From DASYDU01 sp031403315 (lineage in GTDB: Bacteria > Planctomycetota > Planctomycetia > Pirellulales > Lacipirellulaceae), in assembly GCA_031403315.1 (NCBI GenBank), contig JANNTD010000322.1, positions 1 through 17,906 on the forward strand: 17,906 nucleotides of DNA, given 5' to 3'. Position numbers and translations under genes: made by a program. This document shows, piece by piece, positions 7,533 to 15,055 of the stretch. Each line of letters begins with the position of its first letter. The stretch's first letter is position 1. The notes beneath the pieces were generated by a model, which was not told where the DNA came from, did no database searches, and saw nothing but the letters and a program-made list of their open reading frames with translations.

Positions 7533-8462
7533 ATGAAAGTTCTCGTGGGTGTCGATGGTTCGTCGAATTCGCTGGCAACGGTTACGTTCGTCGGCCGGCT
7601 CTTGTCGGTTGAGCGCGACAAACTGGTCTTGGCCTATGTCTCGCCACCCGTGCCGTTTCTCGGTGACGAGCAGCTCGACCCCGGCGTGGCAGCTCGGGCC
7701 CAAGGTGCACTCAGCGGTGCCGTGTTCGATGAGGCAGTGATCCGGCTCCCCGAGGCCTGGCAGCCGCGGGCTGAGCGGCTCGAACTCACGGGCTCGCCGG
7801 GCGCGAGCTTGCTGGAGGCGGCCGACGAGCGGGGGGTCGATCTAGTCGCGGTAGGTTTCCGCGGCACCGGCCTGTTCGAGCGGTTTCTGTTGGGTAGCGT
7901 CAGCCGGGCCGTCGTGCATTCGGCCCGAGTGCCGGTGCTCGTGGTAAAGACTGCTGGCGGCCACGGGAGCGAGAAGATTGCCGGCACGCCGGACGGCACC
8001 TTCCGTGTGCTCGCGGCCTACGATGGTTCGGAATTTGGCGAGCGGATCGCGGCGCTCGTGGGGCAGGTTTCCTGGCCGGACGGCGCGCGGGGCTGGGTGA
8101 TCAGCGTCGTGCCGCCCATGTTCGTGCATCATTTGCCGGACTGGCTCCAACCCATCCAACGCGACGCCGACGTGCAGGCGATGGCCGAGGCCTGGCAAAA
8201 AGAATACGAGCAACAACTCGCCCAAGCAGTCGACGATCTGCAGAGATTTCAAACCGGGCTGCCAGAAATCTTCCGCGCGACCGAGGCCATCGTCGCTCAG
8301 GGAAATCCGGGCGAACAGATACTGGGAATGATCACGCGGCAGAAAATCGATCTGGCCGTCGTCGGCAGCCGCGGACAAAGCGCCGTCGAGCGGCTGCTCA
8401 TTGGCAGCACGTCGGCGCGGATCGTCAGTGAAGCGCCCTGCTCGGTGCTGATCGCGCGGTAG
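7533..8462 (+). CDS. universal stress protein with two UspA domains
   Basis: 309 residues holding two tandem UspA folds (about 1-140 and 157-309). Both keep the ATP-binding motif G-x2-G-x9-G-S: G108 to S122 (GFRGTGLFERFLLGS) and G278 to S292 (GSRGQSAVERLLIGS). Each domain starts with a beta strand plus acidic loop (VLVGVDGS, VLAAYDGS). Such cytoplasmic proteins bind ATP and are linked to stress survival; the specific role here is unknown. The ATG at 7533 begins the canonical MKVLVGVDGS strand. The open frame extends upstream to 7263 but that part lies in the divergent gene and is not family-like. No strong Shine-Dalgarno is visible. A TTAGACT box ends about ten bases before the ATG and could be a -10 element giving a nearly leaderless mRNA, but this is speculative. 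The stop is one base before a REP-like repeat. Confidence 0.94.
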   Translation: MKVLVGVDGSSNSLATVTFVGRLLSVERDKLVLAYVSPPVPFLGDEQLDPGVAARAQGALSGAVFDEAVIRLPEAWQPRAERLELTGSPGASLLEAADERGVDLVAVGFRGTGLFERFLLGSVSRAVVHSARVPVLVVKTAGGHGSEKIAGTPDGTFRVLAAYDGSEFGERIAALVGQVSWPDGARGWVISVVPPMFVHHLPDWLQPIQRDADVQAMAEAWQKEYEQQLAQAVDDLQRFQTGLPEIFRATEAIVAQGNPGEQILGMITRQKIDLAVVGSRGQSAVERLLIGSTSARIVSEAPCSVLIAR

Positions 8463-8536
8463 GTACGTCAGGCTTTCCAGCCTGACATGATTCGCTCGGC
8501 CGCGCACATCGCGTCAGCCTGGAAAGGCTAACGTAC
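8463..8536. repeat. REP/BIME-like pair of inverted hairpins
   Basis: Two 24-nt arms (8463-8486 and 8513-8536) are inverted relative to each other across a 26-nt spacer and match at 21 of 24 positions. Each arm is itself a palindrome with an 8-bp stem and a TTCC loop (GTCAGGCT/AGCCTGAC in the left arm). The three differences keep the stem: two form a swapped G-C/C-G pair and the third gives a G-T wobble. It fills the gap between two convergent genes, the usual site for REP-type elements. Confidence 0.8.
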
Positions 8537-8542
8537 ACGCGA

Positions 8543-9454
8543 TTACTCCGACGCGCTCGTCCAGCCGGCGGCATCGCGTTCGGCTTGCTGCCACGAGATC
8601 GGTTGCGCGCTTGGTCCGGCGCCGCTCACTCGGTGATAAACGGCGGTCCAAACCGGGGCCATGTGACGTTCGGCGGTGCGATCATTCGGATCGAACAACT
8701 TCGGTGCCTGCAAGTTGGTCGCGCTGTCGTCGGTCGATTCGTCCGTTGGCCCCGGCAGCGACAGCGGGTCGGCGGCCGCCGGCTTTTCTGCTTCTCGCGG
8801 CGTGCGTTCCGTCGGTACATTCGCATCGGGAGGCAACACCGGCGTCGGTTCGGCTGGAGAAGCTGACTGCGGAACATAAGTTGTCGCAGCCGGTGCGGCG
8901 ACTGTCTCCGTGTAAGTAGCCTGGCTTACTGTTCCAGCCGCACAGCTCGCACAAGTCGAGCCGCTCGCCGCGCAGGCGTCGCACGTCGAGCAGGTGCTGC
9001 AGGCCGGGGCGTAGCTCGCGGTGCAGGTGCTGCACGTACTGCAAGCCGGCGCGTAACTTGCCGAGCAGGTACTGCAGGCCGGCGCGTAGCTGGCGTACGA
9101 AACGCTCGGAGCGTAGTACGCGGTGGTCGCGTAGCCCGCGGTATAGGTTGGCGCGTAGTAGGTCGTGGTCGGGACACCCCAAATCGAACGGTTCGCCCGT
9201 CCGAGCCAGTAGCCCGGATACCAGCCGCTGCTGTAGGTCGTGTAGGCCGGTGCATAAGCCGTGGTGTAAGTGGGTGCATACGCAGTCGTGTAAGCGGGCG
9301 CATACGCCGCTTGGTACGCGACGGGCGCGGCATAGCCGGCGGAATACGCGACCGGTGCCGTACCGCACGACGAACAGTAAGCCGATGCTTCGGCCGCCAA
9401 CAAAGCGGTGGCCGCCAACAACGTGAACGCGCGCAACTTGTATTGAGCACTCAT
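8543..9454 (-). CDS. secreted Tyr/Ala/Cys-rich low-complexity protein
   Basis: 303 residues. A signal peptide (residues 1-25, cleavage after AEASA) is followed by CSSC. Then come AYAPAYTT-type Tyr/Ala/Pro repeats (about 47-73), a WYPGYWLGRANRSIWG segment (78-93) and SYAPACSTCST repeats with regularly spaced CxxC pairs (about 122-171). A Pro/Ala/Glu-rich, probably disordered stretch (186-260) leads to a better-conserved tail (HMAPVWTAVYHR, then WQQAERDAAGWTSASE). It has no enzymatic motif. The composition suggests an extracellular or cell-wall structural protein, with the Cys pairs available for disulfides; planctomycete walls are reported to be Cys-rich, but membership there is only inference. 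ATG at 9454 is chosen because GAGAGAA lies at a good distance upstream; a TTG at 9475 is in frame but less likely. Confidence 0.85.
   Translation of the reverse strand: MSAQYKLRAFTLLAATALLAAEASAYCSSCGTAPVAYSAGYAAPVAYQAAYAPAYTTAYAPTYTTAYAPAYTTYSSGWYPGYWLGRANRSIWGVPTTTYYAPTYTAGYATTAYYAPSVSYASYAPACSTCSASYAPACSTCSTCTASYAPACSTCSTCDACAASGSTCASCAAGTVSQATYTETVAAPAATTYVPQSASPAEPTPVLPPDANVPTERTPREAEKPAAADPLSLPGPTDESTDDSATNLQAPKLFDPNDRTAERHMAPVWTAVYHRVSGAGPSAQPISWQQAERDAAGWTSASE
8975..9094 (-). repeat. Cys-rich tandem repeats inside the low-complexity gene
   Basis: Three to four units of the form SYAPACSTCSTC (some with TA or no insert) follow each other. At DNA level a roughly 12-codon unit recurs with few changes, which suggests recent tandem expansion. 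Unit number is likely to vary between strains. Confidence 0.7.
9236..9316 (-). repeat. Tyr/Ala tandem repeats inside the low-complexity gene
   Basis: Units AYAPAYTT / AYAPTYTT / AYAPAYTT are repeated head to tail (24-nt period). The DNA copies differ mainly at third positions, so selection on the peptide is plausible. Confidence 0.7.
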
Positions 9455-9895
9455 GCTGGGTTCTCTCACTTTCAACAGAGGGAAGATTCGCTACCTTTGG
9501 TTTAATCTTGCGACGTGCGAAACGCAATAATCGGCCAAGTCGAAATGACGAAATGGCAGAGAATATGTGTTGGGCAAACCCTGACCTTGCGGCAAACTCT
9601 GCCGGCTGGTGAAACCAAGCCGGTGCCGACACCCCCCGCAGCCATCGCCCCTGCCGCGGCATGCTGCCGCTGCTGCGCCCCATCCTGGGGAATAGAGCCG
9701 ACCGACCCGGTGTTAATGAACTCTATACTACGAGCGGCCGGCAGGTCGTGCGGGTTGACGAGATACAACGCTCGGGCGGCAAGTGCTGCAAAATCGCAAC
9801 ATCGCTTGCGCCGCAGCATCGTCATCGTTGTTGCTGTCTTGCCGTTGCGGCATATTCGGACCCACGTCCAACGGGCGGAATCGTGTCCGCGATCG
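9455..9895. other. intergenic region and probable leader of the low-complexity gene
   Basis: No convincing gene on either strand. The open frames here have no Shine-Dalgarno, no domain and run into the ATPase gene. On the minus strand a possible promoter (ACGACC at 9744-9749, 16-nt spacer, TATAGA at 9722-9727) would give a leader of about 260 nt for the low-complexity gene; this is a weak match. The last 30 nt before the gene are A-rich on the minus strand (GATTAAACCAAAGG). Confidence 0.5.
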
Positions 9896-10558
9896 TTACG
9901 CGGGGGCTGCGGCGGCAGTTCGCGCCGTCGCTCCCTCGGCGGCGGTGAGGGCTTCGTGGCGATCGTAGAGCGCGAACAAGAGCTCGCGCAGATTGCTGCC
10001 ATGGCAGGCATGGCTAGCAACGACGTCGGCCGCCGAAACGGGCGATGAATTGCTCGCCGTGAGAGTGGACACTAGTTGTTCGACCAGCTGCAGGTTCGCT
10101 CGCGTGCGGTAGAGCAGCGGGTGTCCGATTGGTGTGTGCGACGTGACCAACAAGCCGGCTGCCCCACGGCGGCAGCGCCATGTGAGGAGAATTCGGCTGA
10201 GCCAAGAGAGTTGTTCGTAACCATCGACGATTAGCAGAGGTCGCGCAGACGCCAGCGACTTGCGGACGAAGTCGGTGGGGAGGCGCCGCTGACCTTCGCG
10301 GAGCGTGATGCAAGCGAGACTCCGGCCCGCGGCTGCTAAGTGGGGCTTCAGCGTTTCGACGAGCGTCGACTTGCCCGAACCATGCGGACCGACAATTTCG
10401 CCGCGCCAATTGGTGGCCGCTAGTTGCACGACCAATTGTTCGGCACTCACGCCCGTGGGGAACTGGAACGGTAACGCTCCCGGTCGCGTCCAACAGGTGG
10501 CGAATGGATTCGCATGCCGCGAGGGGAACCGCCCATTCATGTCGTTGGATTGAGTCAT
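9896..10558 (-). CDS. small P-loop ATPase of unknown role
   Basis: 220 residues. Walker A is GPHGSGKS (57-64) and Walker B is PLLIVDGYEQL (107-117, D112). A possible sensor region LLVTSHTPIG follows (136-145). The layout resembles AAA/STAND-type NTPase cores, but no arginine finger or effector domain is recognised, and the C-terminus ends in an Ala-rich tail. No membrane segment. Its ATG overlaps the stop of the upstream arrestin-like gene in an ATGA arrangement, so the two are translationally coupled. I infer that it supplies ATP-driven action to the membrane and arrestin-like partners; the real function is unknown. Confidence 0.85.
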   Translation of the reverse strand: MTQSNDMNGRFPSRHANPFATCWTRPGALPFQFPTGVSAEQLVVQLAATNWRGEIVGPHGSGKSTLVETLKPHLAAAGRSLACITLREGQRRLPTDFVRKSLASARPLLIVDGYEQLSWLSRILLTWRCRRGAAGLLVTSHTPIGHPLLYRTRANLQLVEQLVSTLTASNSSPVSAADVVASHACHGSNLRELLFALYDRHEALTAAEGATARTAAAAPA

Positions 10559-10956
10559 GCTTCCGCCGGCGCGGCCGAGACATCACCCAAGCGGAAGACC
10601 GCCTCGGTGAGCGTCTCTGGCCCTTGCTGTGGATAGATGCGCAGCCGCGCGCACCAACAGACTTTGACAATCCGACCGTCGTAACTGAGAGGACTGGCCG
10701 GCAAGGCGGTGGCAAAGCGGTGTGGCAGCCGCAGATCGAGCGGCCGGCCCGGCTCGTCGACGAAGCGCTCGAAATGGTGGACGGCGAAATCCTCGTCGCC
10801 CTTTCCCGCGGTGTACCAGAGGATCGAAAGCTCCGCCGAACGCACCATCCACGGTACAGCGCCCTCGGCCATGAAGTGGCCACTCAACCGCTGGCCGGGT
10901 TGATATTCGCCCGCCGCGGAATCGAGTTTCAGCGTGATCGGTGGTGCTTCGATCAT
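10555..10956 (-). CDS. small arrestin-like beta-sandwich protein (putative)
   Basis: 133 residues, no signal peptide, no membrane segment. The start PPITLKLDSAAGEYQPGQRLSGHF (5-28) looks like the first strands of an arrestin N-domain, where a Y-x-PG-x-x-L-x-G pattern is typical. It is followed by a strand with VRSAELSILWYTAGKG and later LPASPLSYDGRIVKVCWCARLRIY, resembling the P-x-S-x-x-G-x-I-x-Y/W-x-V strand of arrestins. This is recognition by pattern, not by database search. Both ends overlap neighbours by ATGA (10953-10956 and 10555-10558), so it is the middle gene of a coupled operon. Confidence 0.75.
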   Translation of the reverse strand: MIEAPPITLKLDSAAGEYQPGQRLSGHFMAEGAVPWMVRSAELSILWYTAGKGDEDFAVHHFERFVDEPGRPLDLRLPHRFATALPASPLSYDGRIVKVCWCARLRIYPQQGPETLTEAVFRLGDVSAAPAEA

Positions 10957-12029
10957 ACGGAGCCCTGTTCGATGCGGCGCGGAGAGATCGCTGTGGCTGC
11001 CGCGACTGGTGTCGCCGGCAGCGGGAAGACGTAGAGCGGAAAGTGCCGTTCAAACTCGGGCCAGCGAGCCATCCGGCCGCGGACCACGAGCATCCACGAG
11101 ACGGCATTGTGAGCCGCCGAAAACGAATGCATCACGCCAGTCGGGACGGCCACGGTAAAGTGCGTCTCGAACGCACCGCCGGGCGGAATCTCGAATTTTC
11201 GCTCGCTGAACACCGTCTCACGGTGGACGATCGCGGTGTCGGTCCGCGTGTCGGTTCCTTGCGGATACGTGGCTCGTTCCTCACACACAAGTTGCACCTG
11301 GAACCAGCGGACCTGCAGCCGGCCAGTCTGCGACAGGAAGGCTTCGTATTTTTGGCCGGGATAGAGCGGATGTTCGGCGATTTCGAGGAGCGTCGTACCG
11401 GTGCCGGCGGTGAGCAGAATCTGCCGCACTAGTGCAAACACGGACCAGGCGCCGGCGAGCGCGAACGGCACGACCAACCATGCGAGTCGCCAATTGAGTT
11501 CGCCCTGATAATAGTCGCGGACCAAGCTCACAACGAAGCCGGCGACCAGCGTGTTCCAAATGACGGACACGAAAGTCAAGGCGAACGACATCTGGCCCGA
11601 CGCAGCGTCGCTCGGCAATCGGTAGGCCAGCCGCACGCCGGCACTGTCGACGACCTCATCGATTGGCGGCACTGCGGGAAGCGACGTCCGAGCGGCGTGC
11701 GGACCCATGCCCGGTAGTTCCCAGTCGGTCGCCATTTGCACGGCGGCCGCCCGCCGCTCGGTCGACGCCAGATTCCGCCAAACGAGGACGATCAGATCGG
11801 TCACGCCATAGCCAATCGGCGCGATCGGGATCACGATCGCGGCCCAAGCAAACCAGCCGTATGTCTCCTTTTCCGCGAGGAGCACGTGGGCGAGCAGCCA
11901 GTAGAGACCCGCCGCGCCGATGGCCACGAGCGCCAAGTCGAGCGCCGCGACAGCCAGCGTACCGTACCAGCGTGAGCCGGTGCGTCGCTGGCCGCGTTTC
12001 TTGACGAACAATCGCAGACGTGGCGCCAT
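10953..12029 (-). CDS. four-TM membrane protein with C-terminal arrestin-like/beta domain
   Basis: 358 residues from ATG at 12029. A basic N-terminus (LRLFVKKRGQRR) precedes four predicted membrane helices (about 24-46, 60-83, 149-170, 181-207) in two pairs, separated by a soluble loop. The last 150 residues are soluble and beta-rich: LYPGQKYEAFLSQTG (222-236), VQLVCEERATYPQGTDTRT (245-263), then FTVAVPTGVMHSF...NAVSWMLVVRG (291-318) and WPEFERHFPLYVFP (323-336). The last part resembles the closing strands of arrestin-type domains (P-x-S/M-x-S, W-x-L-x-V, F-P-L-x-V). With a basic N-terminus and an even number of helices, both ends may be cytoplasmic. An in-frame upstream start at 12068 lies inside an inverted repeat and is less likely. 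First gene of the coupled trio; function unknown. Confidence 0.8.
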   Translation of the reverse strand: MAPRLRLFVKKRGQRRTGSRWYGTLAVAALDLALVAIGAAGLYWLLAHVLLAEKETYGWFAWAAIVIPIAPIGYGVTDLIVLVWRNLASTERRAAAVQMATDWELPGMGPHAARTSLPAVPPIDEVVDSAGVRLAYRLPSDAASGQMSFALTFVSVIWNTLVAGFVVSLVRDYYQGELNWRLAWLVVPFALAGAWSVFALVRQILLTAGTGTTLLEIAEHPLYPGQKYEAFLSQTGRLQVRWFQVQLVCEERATYPQGTDTRTDTAIVHRETVFSERKFEIPPGGAFETHFTVAVPTGVMHSFSAAHNAVSWMLVVRGRMARWPEFERHFPLYVFPLPATPVAAATAISPRRIEQGSV

Positions 12030-12058
12030 GGGGGCCCATTGTAGCAGGCGCACAGGTA

Positions 12059-12115
12059 GGATGGACAATCTTGTCCGTCACATCGACGCCGCGGGACGGA
12101 CCGGATTGTCCATCC
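12059..12115. repeat. 21-nt inverted repeat upstream of the membrane-protein operon
   Basis: Arms at 12059-12079 (GGATGGACAATCTTGTCCGTC shortened: GGATGGACAATC then TTGTCCGTC) and 12095-12115 are inverted copies differing at two adjacent bases, with a 15-nt spacer. The left arm contains its own hairpin GGACAA-TC-TTGTCC. It lies in the short gap between the alpha-CTD gene and the four-TM gene, both on the minus strand. It could attenuate read-through or be an interspersed repeat. Confidence 0.7.
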
Positions 12116-12139
12116 GACGGCCACCAAATAACCGCGGCA

Positions 12140-12412
12140 CTAGGCGACCGCAACCGGCCGGCGGCCCGGCCGATAGAAGCCGACACCTTCGAGCGATTTA
12201 TAGACCTCTTCGAGCGTCTTCTCGCCGAAGTTCGAAATGCTCAACAGGTCTTCGCGGGTGCATTGCAAGAGGTCGTCCACCGTGAACACGCCCCGCTCTT
12301 CGAGGCAGTTGGTGGTTCGCACCGCGAGGCCGATTTCGGCGGTGCTCATTTCGAGGCGTTGGCGGACGTCTTGCAGATCTTCGAAGGCACGATTTAGCGG
12401 AACGCGGGTCAT
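12140..12412 (-). CDS. stand-alone RNA polymerase alpha C-terminal-domain protein
   Basis: 90 residues made almost only of an alpha-CTD fold. LAVRTTNCLEERGVFTVDD aligns with the RpoA helix that binds UP-element DNA, and ISNFGEKTLEEVYKSLEGVGF with the second contact helix. The residues known to touch DNA in E. coli (R265, N268, C269, G296, K298, S299) correspond to R32, N35, C36, G63, K65 and T66, so DNA binding is plausible. No N-terminal dimerisation domain is present, so it is not the core alpha subunit. Such proteins occur in planctomycetes but their role is not known to me; a transcription or RNA-polymerase regulator is the likely inference. ATG at 12412 is preceded by a strong Shine-Dalgarno (GGGAGGGAA, 12420-12428). 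It diverges from pcrA. Confidence 0.92.
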   Translation of the reverse strand: MTRVPLNRAFEDLQDVRQRLEMSTAEIGLAVRTTNCLEERGVFTVDDLLQCTREDLLSISNFGEKTLEEVYKSLEGVGFYRPGRRPVAVA

Positions 12413-12529
12413 GGTGGGTTCCCTCCCTATGGCGATGGTGGTGCGGCGGGGACGGGGGCGGGCGTCCTGGCCGCTGTCTTGCCGGCTAAAGAGTCCCTAG
12501 CGCACTTGCGCCGCCCCTGTTCGCCCGGA

Positions 12530-12535
12530 AGTATA
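12530..12535 (-). promoter_or_regulatory. extended -10 promoter for the alpha-CTD gene
   Basis: TATACT preceded by TGG (extended -10 pattern TGn) on the minus strand, with no good -35 at 17 nt. Transcription would start near 12523, leaving a leader of about 110 nt before the Shine-Dalgarno and ATG at 12412. Confidence 0.5.
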
Positions 12536-12590
12536 CCAACTTTCCGCCGCAGCGATAGCGTTTTTTGCGAAATCTTGTCGCGCCGCCGGC

Positions 12591-12604
12591 CGCTGCTAGC
12601 AGCG
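12591..12604. other. 14-bp perfect palindrome in the alpha-CTD/pcrA divergent region
   Basis: CGCTGCTAGCAGCG reads the same on both strands and lies about 65 bp before the pcrA ATG and about 55 bp upstream of the opposite -10 box. Its shape fits an operator for a dimeric regulator; no regulator is identified. Confidence 0.35.
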
Positions 12605-12668
12605 CGACCGAGAGACCGCGCCGGGAGGGGATGTACGAACCGACATCGCTGCGGAATGATAAAGGCAT

Positions 12669-15038
12669 ATGGATCCGCTCCTCGATCAGCTTACCGAACC
12701 ACAGCGCGAGGCTGTTCTCCACCGCGATGGGCCGCTGTTGGTGCTCGCCGGGCCGGGGAGCGGCAAGACGCGGGTCATTACCCACCGGATCGCCCACCTG
12801 CTCTCGACTGGCGTCCGACCGTCGCAGATTCTCGCCCTCACGTTTACCAACAAGGCGGCCGACGAGATGCAGCGCCGCGTGGCCGAGCTCGCCCCCGGGA
12901 TGCGGGTCTGGCTGAGCACGTTCCATCGCTTCGGGGCCCGGCTGTTGCGGCAGTATGCCGAGTTCGTCGGCCTCGCGCCCAACTTCACGATCTACGACAC
13001 GAACGACGCCCGGCAGACCATCAAGCGGGTAATCGAAGCCCACAACATCAAAACGCTCCATTTCACGCCCGACCGGCTGGCCGAGGCGATCTCCGGAGCG
13101 AAGAACAAGCTCATCACCGCCGACCGCTACGAGCCTAAGCCGGGGAGCACGCTGAGCCACGTCGTGGCCGAAGTCTATCCGCGCTACCAGGAGCGGTTGC
13201 TGGCCTCGGCGGCCGTCGACTTCGACGACCTCTTGTTGCACGTAGCCCAGTTGCTCTACGACCATGCGGAGATTCGTGCCGAGCTCGACGAGCGCTACCG
13301 CTACGTGCTCGTCGACGAGTACCAGGACACAAACAAAGCGCAGTACGTCATCTTGCGGGCGCTATCGTCGGACTACCCAAATCTCGCGGTTACCGGCGAT
13401 CCCGATCAGTCGATCTACGGTTGGCGGGGCGCGGACCTCAATAACATCCTCGAGTTCGAGCACGATTACCCGAACGTGCGGATCGTGCGGCTGGAGCGAA
13501 ACTATCGCAGCTCGAAGCGGATCCTGCGGATGGCCGACGCGCTGATCGGCCACAACCTCCGCCGCAAGCAGAAGCGGCTGTGGACCGAGAACGACGAGGG
13601 CGCGCCGGTGCGGCTGACGCTCTACGCCGACCAGAATCACGAGGCGGCTGCGATCGCCGAGCAGATCGCGAACGCGATTGCCGCCGGCCGCCGCAAGCCG
13701 AGCGACTTCGCCATCTTCTACCGCGTGAATGCCCTGTCGCGTGTGGTGGAGCAGGCGCTGCGGCGGGCGAAGGTGCCGTACCAGATGGTCCGCGGTCAGG
13801 AATTTTATGCCCGCAAGGAAATCAAGGACGTGCTCGCCTACTGCCAGCTCGTGAACAATCCGCGGGACGACATCGCGTTCGAGCGAACGGTCAACACGCC
13901 GCCCCGCGGCATCGGCAAAAAAACGATCGACCGGCTCAACGAGCACGCCTTCCGCTTCGGCATGCCGCTGTTGGAAGCGGCCCGGGATGCGGCGCTGGTG
14001 GACGGCCTGACGAAGGCGGTCGCGGCGAAGGTGCTCGCGTTTGTGGAGATTGTCGACCGCATCACTGCTGTGGCCCACGGGGATGTCGAAGAAGTGATCG
14101 GCACCGTGCTCGAAGCGTCGGGCTATCGGGCGTCACTGGCCGAAAGCGACGATGAACAAGATCAAAATCGGCTCGCCAACATCGAGGAATTGTTGACCGA
14201 CGCTCGCGGCTTCGACGCCGAGCAGCGGACTGAACGGCCGGAAACCGACGGTGCCGCGGGCGGTCAGCTCGAAGCCTATCTCGAACGGGCGTGGCTGGTG
14301 AACGAGACCGACGGCTGGGAGACCGACACCTACAAAGTGACGCTGATGACGCTCCACGCCGCAAAGGGCCTCGAGTTTCCCGTGGTCTTCATCGTGGCGG
14401 TCGAAGACGGTGTGTTGCCGCACGAACGCGTCGGCCGGCACCCGGACGAGCTGGAAGAAGAACGCCGACTGGCCTTCGTGGGCCTGACGCGCGCCAAGGA
14501 CGAATTGCGCCTCTCCTATGCCATCACCCGCGACTTCCGCGGCGTCCGGCGGCGGACGATCCCGAGCTCGTTCCTGATGGAGATGCCCCGCGAGGAGCTG
14601 GAGCTCGTCGACGAGGCAACGGCCTACCTCGCCAAGCAGGAGCTTGAGAAGCACGATGTTTGGGATGAAGAAGAATCGACGGAAGATTGGATCGCCGAAG
14701 GTGAGCAGCGCGAGTCGGCGGCTGTCGATTGGCAGCTTGTGGAAGTATCGGTCGAGTCGGCTTCCAGTGACAACTCCACCTACACCGTCGCCGCGGCAGC
14801 GATCACGACAGCCGCAGCACTCGCACGCGAAGCAGTCGAGGAATCTGCTCCCGCCCCGCCCCGCGTTTCCCCCGACGTCTTCCAGCAAGGCATGACGGTG
14901 ATGCACCCCGAATACGGCCCAGGCAAGATCGTGGCCCTCTCGGGCGCCGACAAAAACCGCCGCGCGACAATCCAATTCGCCACCGTCGGCCAAAAGAAAA
15001 TCATCCTCTCCCATAGCCTGCTGCGGCCGGCAAGGTAA
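12669..15038 (+). CDS. pcrA: ATP-dependent 3'-5' DNA helicase, PcrA/UvrD/Rep family
   Basis: 789 residues, a normal superfamily-1A length. Motifs in order: Q motif LTEPQREAV (Q12), Walker A AGPGSGKT (27-34, K33), TFTNKAADEM, Walker B DEYQD (D216, E217), GDPDQSIYGWRG, the arginine motif LERNYRSS, TLMTLHAAKGLEFPVV and VGLTRAKDEL (R608). The final ~50 residues (VFQQGMTVMHPEYGPGKIVAL...) match the PcrA Tudor-like tail, which in known PcrA binds RNA polymerase. The enzyme unwinds DNA in repair and clears replication and transcription conflicts. ATG at 12669 gives the family N-terminus; only AAAGG three bases upstream serves as a poor Shine-Dalgarno. A linker rich in Ser, Thr and Ala (about 695-735) precedes the tail. 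A diverged second copy of the last 29 codons lies 951 bp downstream. Confidence 0.97.
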   Translation: MDPLLDQLTEPQREAVLHRDGPLLVLAGPGSGKTRVITHRIAHLLSTGVRPSQILALTFTNKAADEMQRRVAELAPGMRVWLSTFHRFGARLLRQYAEFVGLAPNFTIYDTNDARQTIKRVIEAHNIKTLHFTPDRLAEAISGAKNKLITADRYEPKPGSTLSHVVAEVYPRYQERLLASAAVDFDDLLLHVAQLLYDHAEIRAELDERYRYVLVDEYQDTNKAQYVILRALSSDYPNLAVTGDPDQSIYGWRGADLNNILEFEHDYPNVRIVRLERNYRSSKRILRMADALIGHNLRRKQKRLWTENDEGAPVRLTLYADQNHEAAAIAEQIANAIAAGRRKPSDFAIFYRVNALSRVVEQALRRAKVPYQMVRGQEFYARKEIKDVLAYCQLVNNPRDDIAFERTVNTPPRGIGKKTIDRLNEHAFRFGMPLLEAARDAALVDGLTKAVAAKVLAFVEIVDRITAVAHGDVEEVIGTVLEASGYRASLAESDDEQDQNRLANIEELLTDARGFDAEQRTERPETDGAAGGQLEAYLERAWLVNETDGWETDTYKVTLMTLHAAKGLEFPVVFIVAVEDGVLPHERVGRHPDELEEERRLAFVGLTRAKDELRLSYAITRDFRGVRRRTIPSSFLMEMPREELELVDEATAYLAKQELEKHDVWDEEESTEDWIAEGEQRESAAVDWQLVEVSVESASSDNSTYTVAAAAITTAAALAREAVEESAPAPPRVSPDVFQQGMTVMHPEYGPGKIVALSGADKNRRATIQFATVGQKKIILSHSLLRPAR

Positions 15039-15055
15039 CGAATGTCTCATCCATC

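Noticed and set aside
8975..9316. Direct repeats that could suggest a CRISPR array
   Set aside because: They are in-frame codon repeats of a signal-peptide protein with no unique spacers of constant length.
9502..10020. 172-residue minus frame and matching plus frame 9515-10048
   Set aside because: Both overlap the ATPase gene end, lack Shine-Dalgarno sequences and have random-looking composition.
14133..15050. 305-residue minus-strand open frame
   Set aside because: It is antisense to pcrA and shows no domain of its own.
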